Shown: positions 15,165-27,494 of the stretch, in pieces
Position numbering within the stretch: position 1 is the first letter of the stretch
How the letters are laid out: every line of letters begins with the position of its first letter
NCBI GenBank assembly: GCA_032229885.1
Contig: JAVYAJ010000309.1
Span: 1-27,494 of the forward strand
Reading direction: 5' to 3'
DNA length: 27,494 nucleotides
DNA from: Anammoximicrobium sp032229885
GTDB taxonomy: Bacteria > Planctomycetota > Planctomycetia > Pirellulales > Pirellulaceae
Made by a program: the position numbers and the translations under genes
Notes under the pieces: model-generated
The model's input: only the letters and a program-made list of their open reading frames with translations
Database searches by the model: none
What the model was told of the DNA's origin: nothing

Positions 15165-16097
15165 GTGAATCTTCAACTTGATTCGTGGCGGCGGCAGTTG
15201 GCGCGTGCATCCCTGGTATTCAGTCGCAGCCGCGCGGGGTTGTGCGGGCTCTTCGTGCTCGTTCTCGCGTTGACCGTTGATCAAGCGTGCGCCCAGGACG
15301 CGGTCCAGTTCTTTCGTCAGAATTGCACGAGCTGCCATACCATCGGTGGCGGCCGACTGACGGGGCCGGACTTGAAGGACGTCACCAAGCGGCAGGAACG
15401 AAGCTGGTTGCTCAATTTCATCCAGCACCCGACGGACGTGTTGAACAGCGGCGATCCGTATGCCTTGAAGCTGAAGGACGAGGCTCGCGGCGCGATCATG
15501 GCGCCCATTGTCGGCATGACCCCGGCCCTGGCGGACGAACTGCTGAATCTGATCGACGCCGAATCGGCGTTGGAGGAATCCCAATTCAAGGGGATGGTCG
15601 TGTCGACGGAACCGTTCACTGCGCGCGATATCGATCAGGGCCGCAGTTATGTATTGGGCACCGCGAGTTTGAGTGGCGGCGGGGCGGCGTGCATTAGTTG
15701 TCATTCCGTCCGCGGCGTCGGCGCGCTGGGAGGTGGCCGGTTGGGTCCGGATTTGACGCTGGTGTACCAACGGTTGGGCGGCGATTCGCCGCGCAAGAAT
15801 TTGACAGCCTGGTTGACTTCGCCGGCCACGACAACGATGGCGGCGATGTTTCGCTCGCAGCCGCTGTCCACCGACGAGATCAACGGTTTGGTCGCGTTTT
15901 TCGAGCACAGTGCCCAGCAGGGCGGAGAAGAAGACGCCAGCGGGCCGTTGGCTTTTCTGTTGCTGGGCGTCATTGGCGGCATCTGCGTCATGATCGGGCT
16001 GGACACCTACTGGCGAAACCGACTCCGCGATGTCCGTCGCTCGCTGGTCGCCGCCGCGTGCCGCGCCCTGCTGGGCGAACGCGTGGTCAGCAAGTGA
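15165..16097 (+). CDS. narC: Membrane-anchored diheme cytochrome c of the nar operon (NarC-like)
   Basis: A 310-residue exported cytochrome. A signal peptide (hydrophobic 25-40) ends near ACA-Q (43/44). Two c-type haem sites follow: CTSCH (54-58) in an N-terminal domain and CISCH (176-180) in a second domain, with candidate Met ligands at 112/118 and 226/229. A transmembrane helix (about 261-279) near the C-terminus is followed by a basic tail facing the cytoplasm, so the haems lie in the periplasm. This matches NarC of Thermus, the first gene of its nar operon, which serves NarGHI assembly and electron transfer. A related cytochrome precedes nxrA in Nitrobacter-type clusters. The GTG start has AGGAGG 11 nt upstream, a slightly long spacing. 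Confidence 0.85.
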   Translation: MNLQLDSWRRQLARASLVFSRSRAGLCGLFVLVLALTVDQACAQDAVQFFRQNCTSCHTIGGGRLTGPDLKDVTKRQERSWLLNFIQHPTDVLNSGDPYALKLKDEARGAIMAPIVGMTPALADELLNLIDAESALEESQFKGMVVSTEPFTARDIDQGRSYVLGTASLSGGGAACISCHSVRGVGALGGGRLGPDLTLVYQRLGGDSPRKNLTAWLTSPATTTMAAMFRSQPLSTDEINGLVAFFEHSAQQGGEEDASGPLAFLLLGVIGGICVMIGLDTYWRNRLRDVRRSLVAAACRALLGERVVSK

Positions 16098-16098
16098 T

Positions 16099-16116
16099 CT
16101 GAGACAAGCGTCTCAG
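16099..16116 (+). promoter_or_regulatory. Perfect hairpin immediately after narC stop
   Basis: CTGAGAC (16099-16105) and GTCTCAG (16110-16116) pair perfectly around AAGC. The stem begins 2 nt after the narC TGA and lies in a 118-bp gap before narG. There is no T-run, so it is more likely an mRNA processing or stabilising hairpin (or weak attenuator) than a full terminator. Confidence 0.5.
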
Positions 16117-16215
16117 GCCGTTCGCACGCGGGGTTTTCGCGCGGCGAGGCGAACGCCAAGCGAGCAGACGAAATCCGAAACGTTCACGTTTTTTGACTAG
16201 AGGAAAGCGGTTGCC

Positions 16216-19860
<3,645 letters not shown>

Positions 19861-20056
19861 CCAGGCTCGGATCGACCGGTCCGCGGGCGGCGTCCGCTCA
19901 GGGCGGTGCGCGCCGTCTCGCGACGAATGGCCGACCAAGGGTCCGGCAAATAGTCCGACATAAAGGGCGACGAGATTAGTGCGCCGCCTCGGTTTTGTTC
20001 GCAACGGCGAGAGCGCGTCAGGCTTGCAGTCCTGATCTAATATGAGGAACCTTTCC

Positions 20057-21547
<1,491 letters not shown>

Positions 21548-21558
21548 GAGAGATGACG

Positions 21559-22278
21559 ATGATCACGAATCAAGCGTTGCACGACGCGGCCCGCGGGACG
21601 GACCGCGCCGCCTCGAATTCGATCGACCCGCCGACGGCGGCGTCCGACCTGGCGCCGGGAGCGGGCGACACCGTTCCCGCCGCGGCGGGTGTGGGCGACA
21701 CGCCGCCGGGCGAGTTCGCCGAGCAGTGGACCTCGGACCACTCGCATCCGGCCGACACCACCGGCCAGGCGCTGGCCGTGGCGCTGACCTATCCGGACGC
21801 CTGTTTTGCCCAACGGCTCGACGAGACGATCGCGTATGTTCAGACCACGGCCCCGGAGGCCGCGACGCTGCTGACTCGGTTTCGCGCCGCCACCGAGACG
21901 CTGTCGCCCGAGGGGCGCGAAGAACTGTATACGCGCACCTTTGACATCAACCCCACGTGCTCGCTCGAGATCGGCTGGCATCTGTTTGGCGAAGACTATT
22001 ATCGCGGCGCGATGTTGGTGCGTCTGCGAGCCGAACTGCGCCGTCATGGAATGCAGGAATCCAGCGAGCTGCCGGATCACCTCGAGTACGTGTTGCCACT
22101 GTTGGATCGGATGGCGCCGGACGAGGCGCAGGCCTTTGCCGACGCCTGTGTCATCCCGGCGCTGGACAAAATGCTGATCGCGTTCGAGGGGTCGGACAAT
22201 CCTTATGGCGACGCCATGATGGCCGTCGCCATGTTTCTGAAGCAACGTTTTGTGCCCGCGCGGGCAGGAGATCAGTGA
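21559..22278 (+). CDS. narJ: Nitrate reductase assembly chaperone
   Basis: A 239-residue TorD/NarJ-family chaperone that holds apo-NarG during Mo-cofactor and FS0 insertion. ATG 21559 is placed 8 nt after AGGAG (21546-21550); ATG 21553 is also in frame but too close to that site. The conserved core starts near residue 70 (GQALAVALTYPDACFAQRL) and includes FDINPTCSLEIGWHLFGEDY and SSELPDHLEYVLPLL. The first 65-70 residues are an Ala/Pro/Asp-rich, probably disordered extension not found in E. coli NarJ. The stop codon overlaps the narI start (ATGA), indicating translational coupling. Confidence 0.9.
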   Translation: MITNQALHDAARGTDRAASNSIDPPTAASDLAPGAGDTVPAAAGVGDTPPGEFAEQWTSDHSHPADTTGQALAVALTYPDACFAQRLDETIAYVQTTAPEAATLLTRFRAATETLSPEGREELYTRTFDINPTCSLEIGWHLFGEDYYRGAMLVRLRAELRRHGMQESSELPDHLEYVLPLLDRMAPDEAQAFADACVIPALDKMLIAFEGSDNPYGDAMMAVAMFLKQRFVPARAGDQ

Positions 22279-22973
22279 TGAGCGGCTATCTTCCGAATCT
22301 GGAACTGCTGTTGCTTGTGGTGCTGCCCTACGTAGCGCTGGTCATTTTCTTCCTGGTGACGATCCAGCGCTATCGCCGGCGCCCGTTCACCTACTCGAGC
22401 CTATCCTCGCAGTTTCTGGAGAATCGCCAACAGTTCTGGGTTTCGATCCCGTTTCACTACGGGATCATCATTTTGTTCCTGGGGCACTTGATCGGCCTGT
22501 TGATCCCCCGCTCGGTCTTGGCCTGGAACAGCCACCCGCTCCGCTTGTACATCCTCGAAGTGAGCGCGCTGGCGTTCGGGATCATGACGTTGGTGGGGAT
22601 GCTGAACATGATCATGCGCCGCGCTCAGGTCAGCAAGATCCGAGCCACGACGAGCGCGATGGATTGGGTCGTCTACGCCTTGCTGCTGTTGCAGGTGCTC
22701 AGCGGCGTCGGGATTGCCGTGATGTACCCGTGGGGCAGTTCCTGGTACGCGGCCGCCGCGGCGCCGTATCTGCAATCCATTTTCCTGTTGCAGCCGAACA
22801 CCAGCTATGTCGTCGGCATGCCTTGGCTGGTCCTGTTCCACATCGTCAACGCCTGGGTGATCATTCTGGTGTTCCCGTTCACCCGCCTGGTCCATATCTT
22901 GGTGGCCCCGTTTCCGTACCTTTGGCGCAAGCCCCAGGTGGTGCGGTGGTATGGTCGGGCTGACCAGCGATAG
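22278..22973 (+). CDS. narI: Nitrate reductase gamma subunit, cytochrome b
   Basis: The 231-residue membrane subunit that oxidises quinol (or reduces quinone in reverse) and anchors NarGH. About five hydrophobic helices are visible. The four haem-b ligands fit E. coli NarI spacing exactly: His60 and His70 (FHYGIIILFLGH), His188 and His206 (LFHIVNAW, PFTRLVH). It overlaps narJ by one base (ATGA); AGGAG lies just upstream within narJ. There is no fusion and no truncation. Confidence 0.95.
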   Translation: MSGYLPNLELLLLVVLPYVALVIFFLVTIQRYRRRPFTYSSLSSQFLENRQQFWVSIPFHYGIIILFLGHLIGLLIPRSVLAWNSHPLRLYILEVSALAFGIMTLVGMLNMIMRRAQVSKIRATTSAMDWVVYALLLLQVLSGVGIAVMYPWGSSWYAAAAAPYLQSIFLLQPNTSYVVGMPWLVLFHIVNAWVIILVFPFTRLVHILVAPFPYLWRKPQVVRWYGRADQR

Positions 22974-23037
22974 AGAGCGCTAGGGAGCGGGCGATCGGCC
23001 TGATCGGCGAGCAGCATTCGAGGCGAGAGCAGCGACT

Positions 23038-24591
23038 ATGGATCGAGACCAGAACAAGTCAGACCAGCGCACCGGTTGGTGGATTCTGGCCGTCAACACG
23101 TTCGGCTTCGCGGTCTGTTTTATGGCCTGGATGATGAACGGCGTGTTGGTGACGTACCTGGTGGACAACGGCGTGTACCACTGGGACGCCGGCGCCATCG
23201 GCTGGCTGATCGGGATTCCCGTGTTGAGCGGTTCGCTCCTACGACTGCCGATGGGCGTAGCGACGGACAAGTGGGGCGGCCGCCCCGTATTTGCGGCATT
23301 GTTGGCGCTGTCCGCGGTGGCTACGTATACGGTGTCCTGGTGTGATAGCTACTGGCAGTTCTTTTTCGCGGGTCTGCTCTTCGGGATCTGTGGCTCGAGC
23401 TTTGCGGTGGGGGTCGCGTACACGTCCGTATGGTTTCCGCAGAATCGCCAGGGGTTGGCTTTGGGGATTTTCGGCGCGGGCAACGTCGGCGCGGCCGCGA
23501 CGAGCTTTGGCGCGCCCTGGATTTTGCGATGGTTGACCAACACGGGTGAAAACCTCGAGGCCTGGCGCGGGTTGCCCAAGATCTATGCCGGTCTGTTGTT
23601 GGTCACCGCCGTCTTGTTCGCGTTGACGACCACCAATCGACTGCCCGCCGGCGCCGCCAAGAAGACGCTGCTCCAGCGGCTCGAGCCGCTGCGTTTTCTA
23701 CGGGTGTGGCGATTCGGTCTGTACTACTTCTTTTTGTTCGGTGGCTTCGTCGGGTTAGCTCAGTGGCTGGTCCCGTACTATGTCAATGCGTACGGCGCGA
23801 CCGTCGTGTTGGCTGGCGCCTTGGCCGCCTGCAACAGTCTGCCATCGGGCGTATTTCGCGCGCTGGGCGGCTGGCTGTCGGATCGCTGGGGCGCGCGGCG
23901 AGTCATGTACTGGGTTCTGGGCTCGTCCATGGTGTGCTGCTTGGCGATGTCGGTGCCTCAGATGAATATCTTTGCGCCCGGCAGCGGCATTACGGCGCGG
24001 TTTGCGGGAACGGTCGAGCGGGTGACCGACGCCGAGATCACGGTCGTTTCCCCGAAGACGGGGGCGACGACGTATGCCTTGCGACCGAAGACTCGCGAAT
24101 TGGCCACCGACGAAGAACGTCACTCGGGGATGTTGATCTGGCCGCGATCCATGGCGTGGCAAGAGATCATCGTCAAACCGGGCCAGCAGGTCGCCAAAAA
24201 ACAGCTCTTGGCGCGGGGGATGACGGAAATCTTCTTTCAAGCCAACATGTGGATTTTCACCGGCCTTAGCCTGATCCTGGGCGCGGTCATGGGGATCGGA
24301 AACGCGGCGGTCTACAAGCACATTCCGAACTATTTTCCGCACGAAGTCGGCGTCGTGGGCGGGATCGTCGGCGTGTTGGGAGGGTTGGGTGGATTCGTCT
24401 GTCCGGTGATTTTCGGCTATCTGTTGGAGGCCGTCGGCTTGTGGACCAGTTGTTGGATGTTCTTTTTTGTGGTGGGCGCCGTGTGTCTGATCTGGATGCA
24501 CATGGTGATTCGAGGAATGTTGCTGACTGAGGCCCCGGAGTTGATGAGCGAAATGGATATGGTTTCTCCGGAACGGGCAGCTCAAAGATGA
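23038..24591 (+). CDS. narK: Nitrate/nitrite MFS transporter with soluble insertion
   Basis: A 517-residue NarK-family transporter of the major facilitator superfamily. Substrate arginines are visible at Arg69 (GSLLRLPMG) and Arg274 (GVFRALGGWLSDR). Both nitrate signature motifs occur: FGAGNVGAAATS (145-156) and MGIGNAAVYKHIPNYFP (418-434). About twelve membrane helices are predicted from the hydrophobic runs. Residues about 308-402 form a hydrophilic, beta-rich insertion between two helices, absent from E. coli NarK. It contains GTVERVTDAEITVVS and VKPGQQVAKKQLLARG, the latter resembling a lipoyl/barrel-sandwich hairpin. The gene lies 64 bp after narI, consistent with a single nar operon. 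The ribosome site is weak. Direction of transport (nitrate uptake, nitrite export or exchange) is not decidable. Confidence 0.92.
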   Translation: MDRDQNKSDQRTGWWILAVNTFGFAVCFMAWMMNGVLVTYLVDNGVYHWDAGAIGWLIGIPVLSGSLLRLPMGVATDKWGGRPVFAALLALSAVATYTVSWCDSYWQFFFAGLLFGICGSSFAVGVAYTSVWFPQNRQGLALGIFGAGNVGAAATSFGAPWILRWLTNTGENLEAWRGLPKIYAGLLLVTAVLFALTTTNRLPAGAAKKTLLQRLEPLRFLRVWRFGLYYFFLFGGFVGLAQWLVPYYVNAYGATVVLAGALAACNSLPSGVFRALGGWLSDRWGARRVMYWVLGSSMVCCLAMSVPQMNIFAPGSGITARFAGTVERVTDAEITVVSPKTGATTYALRPKTRELATDEERHSGMLIWPRSMAWQEIIVKPGQQVAKKQLLARGMTEIFFQANMWIFTGLSLILGAVMGIGNAAVYKHIPNYFPHEVGVVGGIVGVLGGLGGFVCPVIFGYLLEAVGLWTSCWMFFFVVGAVCLIWMHMVIRGMLLTEAPELMSEMDMVSPERAAQR

Positions 24592-24992
24592 ACAGACCCG
24601 CCGTCAAGGAAAAGAGCGGCCTGGATTGCGGAAAGGTGAAAGAAGGAAGGGTGAAAGTAAGGAATGACGCCCGAACGTGAGAGACGCGATCGCCGCCGTG
24701 ACCGGCGTTGAGGCCGGCGCGTAGGGGCGGCGTCGCGTAGGCGGCGTGCGAGGCGCGGCCGGCGCAAAGCAGGGCGAGTTTCGAATAGCCGTTGGCGCGA
24801 TGGCGTGTGTCGTTGGCGCGACGAACCGGAGGCGACCGCTCGGAGGCGGTTCCGATCGCTCAACGGGGTGAGGCGGAGAGAGAAGGGAACGCGAACGAGG
24901 GGCAGCGGCGGCCTTGATTGTCCCGGTTGCCTTGGAGAGATCAACGAATCGAACCGCGCGCTGCGGCGCCGAGATAGTCTTCTGAGGATCCG
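24592..24992. other. Intergenic region between nar and ACIII-like genes
   Basis: These 401 bp contain no recognisable gene. A purine-rich tract with GGTGAAAG twice (24635-24642, 24650-24657) is followed by GC-rich sequence with an 11-bp direct repeat, CGTTGGCGCGA (24790-24800, 24811-24821). No clear terminator or promoter was found, so it is uncertain whether the next genes form a separate transcription unit. Confidence 0.45.
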
Positions 24993-25643
24993 ATGAGTCG
25001 TCTCACAATTACGATGGTTTTGCTCGCGGGGATCGGCGGCTGTCTGCTGCTCCTGTCGGCGACGGCGAATTCGTGGCATCTGCCGGGCAACAATCAGGGC
25101 TACGAGCCCGTGCAGCCGATCGCGTTTTCGCACCAGTTGCACGCGGGCGAGTTGGGCATTCAATGCCTGTACTGCCACTCGGGCGCCGAGGTTAGCCGCA
25201 CGGCGGGCCTGCCGACGGGCGAGACGTGCCTGAACTGTCATCGCTATGTCACGGCGACCCTGGCGGCGATGCGGGCCGAGGACGCGGCCGCGGAGAAGGA
25301 AAAGCGCGCACCGAAACCGGTGATTTCGGAGGAACTGAAAAAATTGTACGACGCCATGGCCGTGGACGCGCAGATGAACCCGGATCCGCAGCACGCGCGT
25401 CCGATCGAGTGGGTTCGCGTCCACAACCTGCCCGACTTTGTGCATTTCGACCATCGGGCTCACGTCCAAGCGGGCGTCGCGTGTCAACACTGCCACGGCC
25501 CCGTCGAGACGATGTACCGGATGCGGCAATTCAGCACGCTCGAGATGGGCTGGTGCGTCAACTGTCACCGGGACGCCAACGCGCACGGCCTGAACGGCAA
25601 GCGAGTCAACGCTTCGATCGATTGCGCGACCTGTCACCTGTGA
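24993..25643 (+). CDS. actA: Pentaheme cytochrome c, ActA-like subunit of alternative complex III
   Basis: A 216-residue membrane-anchored cytochrome. An N-terminal hydrophobic segment (5-25) acts as signal or anchor. Five CXXCH haem sites follow: CLYCH (58-62), CLNCH (79-83), CQHCH (164-168), CVNCH (188-192) and CATCH (211-215). Extra histidines, including FSHQLHAGELG (45-55) and FDHRAHVQAG (152-161), are likely distal ligands. The layout, with a charged helical linker (about 90-125), matches the ActA pentahaem subunit of ACIII, which passes electrons from the quinol-oxidising complex to periplasmic acceptors. The downstream ActB-like gene supports the assignment. GAGG lies upstream of the ATG. 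Alternatives are related CISM complexes with multihaem subunits. Confidence 0.85.
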   Translation: MSRLTITMVLLAGIGGCLLLLSATANSWHLPGNNQGYEPVQPIAFSHQLHAGELGIQCLYCHSGAEVSRTAGLPTGETCLNCHRYVTATLAAMRAEDAAAEKEKRAPKPVISEELKKLYDAMAVDAQMNPDPQHARPIEWVRVHNLPDFVHFDHRAHVQAGVACQHCHGPVETMYRMRQFSTLEMGWCVNCHRDANAHGLNGKRVNASIDCATCHL

Positions 25644-25700
25644 GCGCGCGGAATCGGGCGATCCGAGACAGACGCAACCGCAGAGAAAGAACCGTGGGTG

Positions 25701-25732
25701 CTCCGGCGTTCGGCCCGACGTGTGGGCCGGAG
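25701..25732 (+). promoter_or_regulatory. Hairpin in the actA-actB spacer
   Basis: CTCCGGC (25701-25707) pairs with GCCGGAG (25726-25732). An alternative inner stem CGGCCC (25711-25716) with GGGCCG (25724-25729) is mutually exclusive with the outer one. It has no T-run. The role could be transcript processing or partial termination between the two genes. Confidence 0.4.
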
Positions 25733-25937
25733 TTGGCGTAGGGGCTAGAACTGGCGTAAGGCCTGAAGTTCGTGAACCGGGATTTCGAGGCCAAACGTCG
25801 AGTCGAAAGGCAAGCAGGGAGGGTTGGCGCGCCGCGTCGCCTCGAGTGGAAAGCAATGCGATCCCGTGTCGGCGGCCGTGGAGTGCCGGAGAGAGAGGCC
25901 GCCTCGCGGTTTGCTTGTCCGCGATTCGTCGCGCGAC

Positions 25938-25976
25938 GGCGACGGGCGGCGGCGACGGGCGGCGGCGACGGGCGGC
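25938..25976. repeat. 13-bp tandem repeat, three exact copies
   Basis: The unit GGCGACGGGCGGC is exact at 25938-25950, 25951-25963 and 25964-25976, ending 50 bp before the ActB-like start codon. Copy number is a likely site of variation between strains. Confidence 0.88.
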
Positions 25977-26026
25977 ATGGATCGGAAGCACAAGGCACTT
26001 ACGTTCCCAATAGAGGCTATAGATAA

Positions 26027-27494
26027 ATGTCTGAACCGTACGACACTGGACACTGGCCGAATCCCGACGCGATGCCGCGCGAGCGAATCGCGCCGATCGG
26101 ACAGGCCGATCTGGATGCTTCGCGAGACGACTTGATTGGCGTCGACCGACGACAATTCCTCGAGGCGTCCGGATTCGCGTTGTTTTTGTCTGCGCTCAGC
26201 GGCTGTATGCGAGCGCCCGTCCAGCAGGTTCTGTCGCTGCCCGAACGCGAAGAGGGCGCGGCGGCCGGGCTGGCTCGCTATTACGCCTCGACGTGCGGCG
26301 GCTGCTCGGCGGCGTGCGGCGTCTTGGTCAAGACCCGCGATGGCCGGCCGATCAAGCTCGAAGGGAACCCTGACCACGGCCTGTCCCAAGGCGGGCTGTG
26401 CGCAATCGGTCAAGCCGAGGTGTTGACGCTGTACGACAGCCACCGGCTGCGCGAACCGACATTGGACGGCCAGCCGGCCGAGTGGCGCCGCGTGGACACG
26501 CGGATCCGCCAACGAATCGAGACCGCGGGCAAGGACGGTCGCGACGTCGTCCTGTTGACCGGAACGATTCACAGCCCGACGACGCGGGCCGCGATCGAAC
26601 GATTCTTGGCCAGCGTGCCCGGTTCGCGGCACGTGTCGTATGACGCGCTGGCGGCCACCGCGATCGGCGCCGCCCACCAGCAGACGCATGGACGGCGCGT
26701 GATTCCGCGCTATCGTTTCGACCGGGCCGAGGTGATTGTTTCGCTGGGCGCGGATTTTTTGGGAACCTGGATCTCGCCCGTCGAGTTTACGGCCGGCTAT
26801 CGCGTGCATCGCGCGCCGTCGGGCGTTCCGCCAACGATGTCGTATCATCTGCAGATCGAGCCGCGTCTGTCGCTGACCGGCTGCAATGCAGACGAACGGT
26901 GGACGGCGCCGCCGGGCGAGATGGGACCGATCGTGGGCCGCTTGGCGCAGAAGCTGGCGGCTCGCGCGGGACGGCCGCTCGAGGGCGAGCCGCCGGCCAG
27001 CGCCTGGGACGACGCCCGGCTCGAGGCTTTGGCCGATCGGTTATGGAAGGCTCGCGGCAAGTCACTGGTGGTCTGCGACAGCCAGGACGTGGCCACGCAG
27101 GTCGTGTGCAACTGGATCAATGGCGTCCTCGACGGATACGGACAGACGCTGGAGATCACGGCCGATTCTCGTCAGCGTTCGCCGGACGAAGGGCCGCTGG
27201 CCGAACTGCTGGATCGGTTGGACAAGAGACAAGTCGGCGTGCTGGTGATCGCCGGAGTGAATCCCGCGTATGACCTGGCGGGCATCGCCAATTGGGAACA
27301 GTTGCTGCGGGGCGATAAAACGCCGCTGGTCGTTCGCCTGAGCCAACAGGACGACGAGACCGCGGCTCTGGCGTCGTGCGTCTGTCCGGAAAGCCACTGG
27401 CTGGAGAGCTGGTCGGACGCCGAGCCGGTGACCGGGACGCTGAGCCTGTGCCAGCCCACGATTCCGCTGTTGGGCGCGTCGCGCAGCTTGCTGG
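26027..27494 (+). CDS. actB: Tat-exported molybdopterin-oxidoreductase-like lipoprotein, ActB-like (partial)
   Basis: The frame is open from ATG 26027 to the window edge (489 residues; 3' end missing). A 40-residue N-terminal extension precedes a twin-arginine signal, DRRQFLEASGF (40-50), a hydrophobic run and a lipobox LSGC (Cys60), so the protein should be Tat-exported and lipid-anchored. Residues 84-130 carry Cys90-x2-Cys93-x3-Cys97-x27-Cys125 (CGGCSAACG, GGLCAIGQ), the N-terminal [4Fe-4S] motif of complex iron-sulfur molybdoenzymes. IKLEGNPDHG (109-118) is also typical. Placement after a pentaheme cytochrome points to ActB of alternative complex III. ActB proteins usually lack these cysteines, so this may be a less derived variant or a different complex. 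A ferredoxin-like domain and actC-F would be expected beyond the window. Confidence 0.8.
   Translation, partial: MSEPYDTGHWPNPDAMPRERIAPIGQADLDASRDDLIGVDRRQFLEASGFALFLSALSGCMRAPVQQVLSLPEREEGAAAGLARYYASTCGGCSAACGVLVKTRDGRPIKLEGNPDHGLSQGGLCAIGQAEVLTLYDSHRLREPTLDGQPAEWRRVDTRIRQRIETAGKDGRDVVLLTGTIHSPTTRAAIERFLASVPGSRHVSYDALAATAIGAAHQQTHGRRVIPRYRFDRAEVIVSLGADFLGTWISPVEFTAGYRVHRAPSGVPPTMSYHLQIEPRLSLTGCNADERWTAPPGEMGPIVGRLAQKLAARAGRPLEGEPPASAWDDARLEALADRLWKARGKSLVVCDSQDVATQVVCNWINGVLDGYGQTLEITADSRQRSPDEGPLAELLDRLDKRQVGVLVIAGVNPAYDLAGIANWEQLLRGDKTPLVVRLSQQDDETAALASCVCPESHWLESWSDAEPVTGTLSLCQPTIPLLGASRSLL

Larger units (their letters stand above)
25644..26026. other. Intergenic region within the ACIII-like locus
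   Basis: A 383-bp gap, unusually long for two subunits of one complex. It has a hairpin at 25701-25732 and a 13-bp tandem repeat at 25938-25976. No gene is recognised. GAGG occurs near 26013, shortly before the actB start. Confidence 0.5.

Noticed and set aside
20042..20044. ATG 20042 as the narH start
   Set aside because: It has no ribosome site, whereas GTG 20057 has GAGGAA at 7 nt and gives the conserved NarH N-terminus.
24582..25991. Long minus-strand open frame across the narK-actA gap and actA
   Set aside because: It runs antisense to a pentaheme cytochrome with five CXXCH motifs, and its own product is Arg/Pro-rich with no recognisable domain.

Overview
The window is GC-rich DNA with long spacers between genes. 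The gene set suggests a member of the Planctomycetota: a secreted GH38 enzyme with a discoidin-like front domain, a CehA/McbA-type metallohydrolase, a Pro/Ala/Gly-rich lipoprotein, and a nar cluster followed by an alternative-complex-III-type pair. This placement rests on protein style only; no rRNA or other marker gene is present, so treat it as likely rather than proven.

Left part (1-11750), accessory metabolism and regulation. A repeat-rich non-coding tail is followed by a nucleoside hydrolase and a secreted GH38 alpha-mannosidase-like enzyme, both on the minus strand. Divergent from these is a cytoplasmic GH13 alpha-amylase-family enzyme. After a 780-bp gap come an exported lipoprotein of unknown function and a sigma54-type (NtrC-family) response regulator with several unusual motor residues and no kinase partner in the window. 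Spacers on both sides of the regulator carry arrays of 15-bp tandem repeats.

Middle part (11750-14500). A quinolinate synthase gene (nadA) faces a secreted CehA/McbA-like metallohydrolase. The 30-bp convergent gap between them holds a GC-rich hairpin.

Right part (14650-27494), respiration. A strong promoter leads into an Rrf2-family Fe-S regulator that appears to start at a non-canonical ATC codon. In the same direction follow narC (membrane-anchored diheme cytochrome c), narG, narH, narJ, narI and narK. This is a membrane-bound nitrate reductase (or cytoplasm-facing nitrite oxidoreductase) operon with the narC-first layout known from Thermus and from Nitrobacter-like nitrite oxidisers. Next come a pentaheme cytochrome c and a Tat-exported molybdopterin-oxidoreductase-like lipoprotein, cut by the window edge, which look like the first two subunits (ActA, ActB) of alternative complex III or a relative. 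Working model: NarGHI exchanges electrons with quinol and/or with the NarC haems, NarK moves nitrate/nitrite, the ACIII-like complex links the quinol pool to periplasmic cytochromes, and the Rrf2 protein senses redox state, oxygen or NO.

Most notable points: the apparent ATC start of the Rrf2 gene; a roughly 95-residue soluble insertion inside NarK; full N-terminal [4Fe-4S] cysteine ligands in the ActB-like protein; altered Walker B and sensor I residues in the NtrC-type regulator; and a nucleoside hydrolase in which the usual C-terminal His-Asp pair is replaced.
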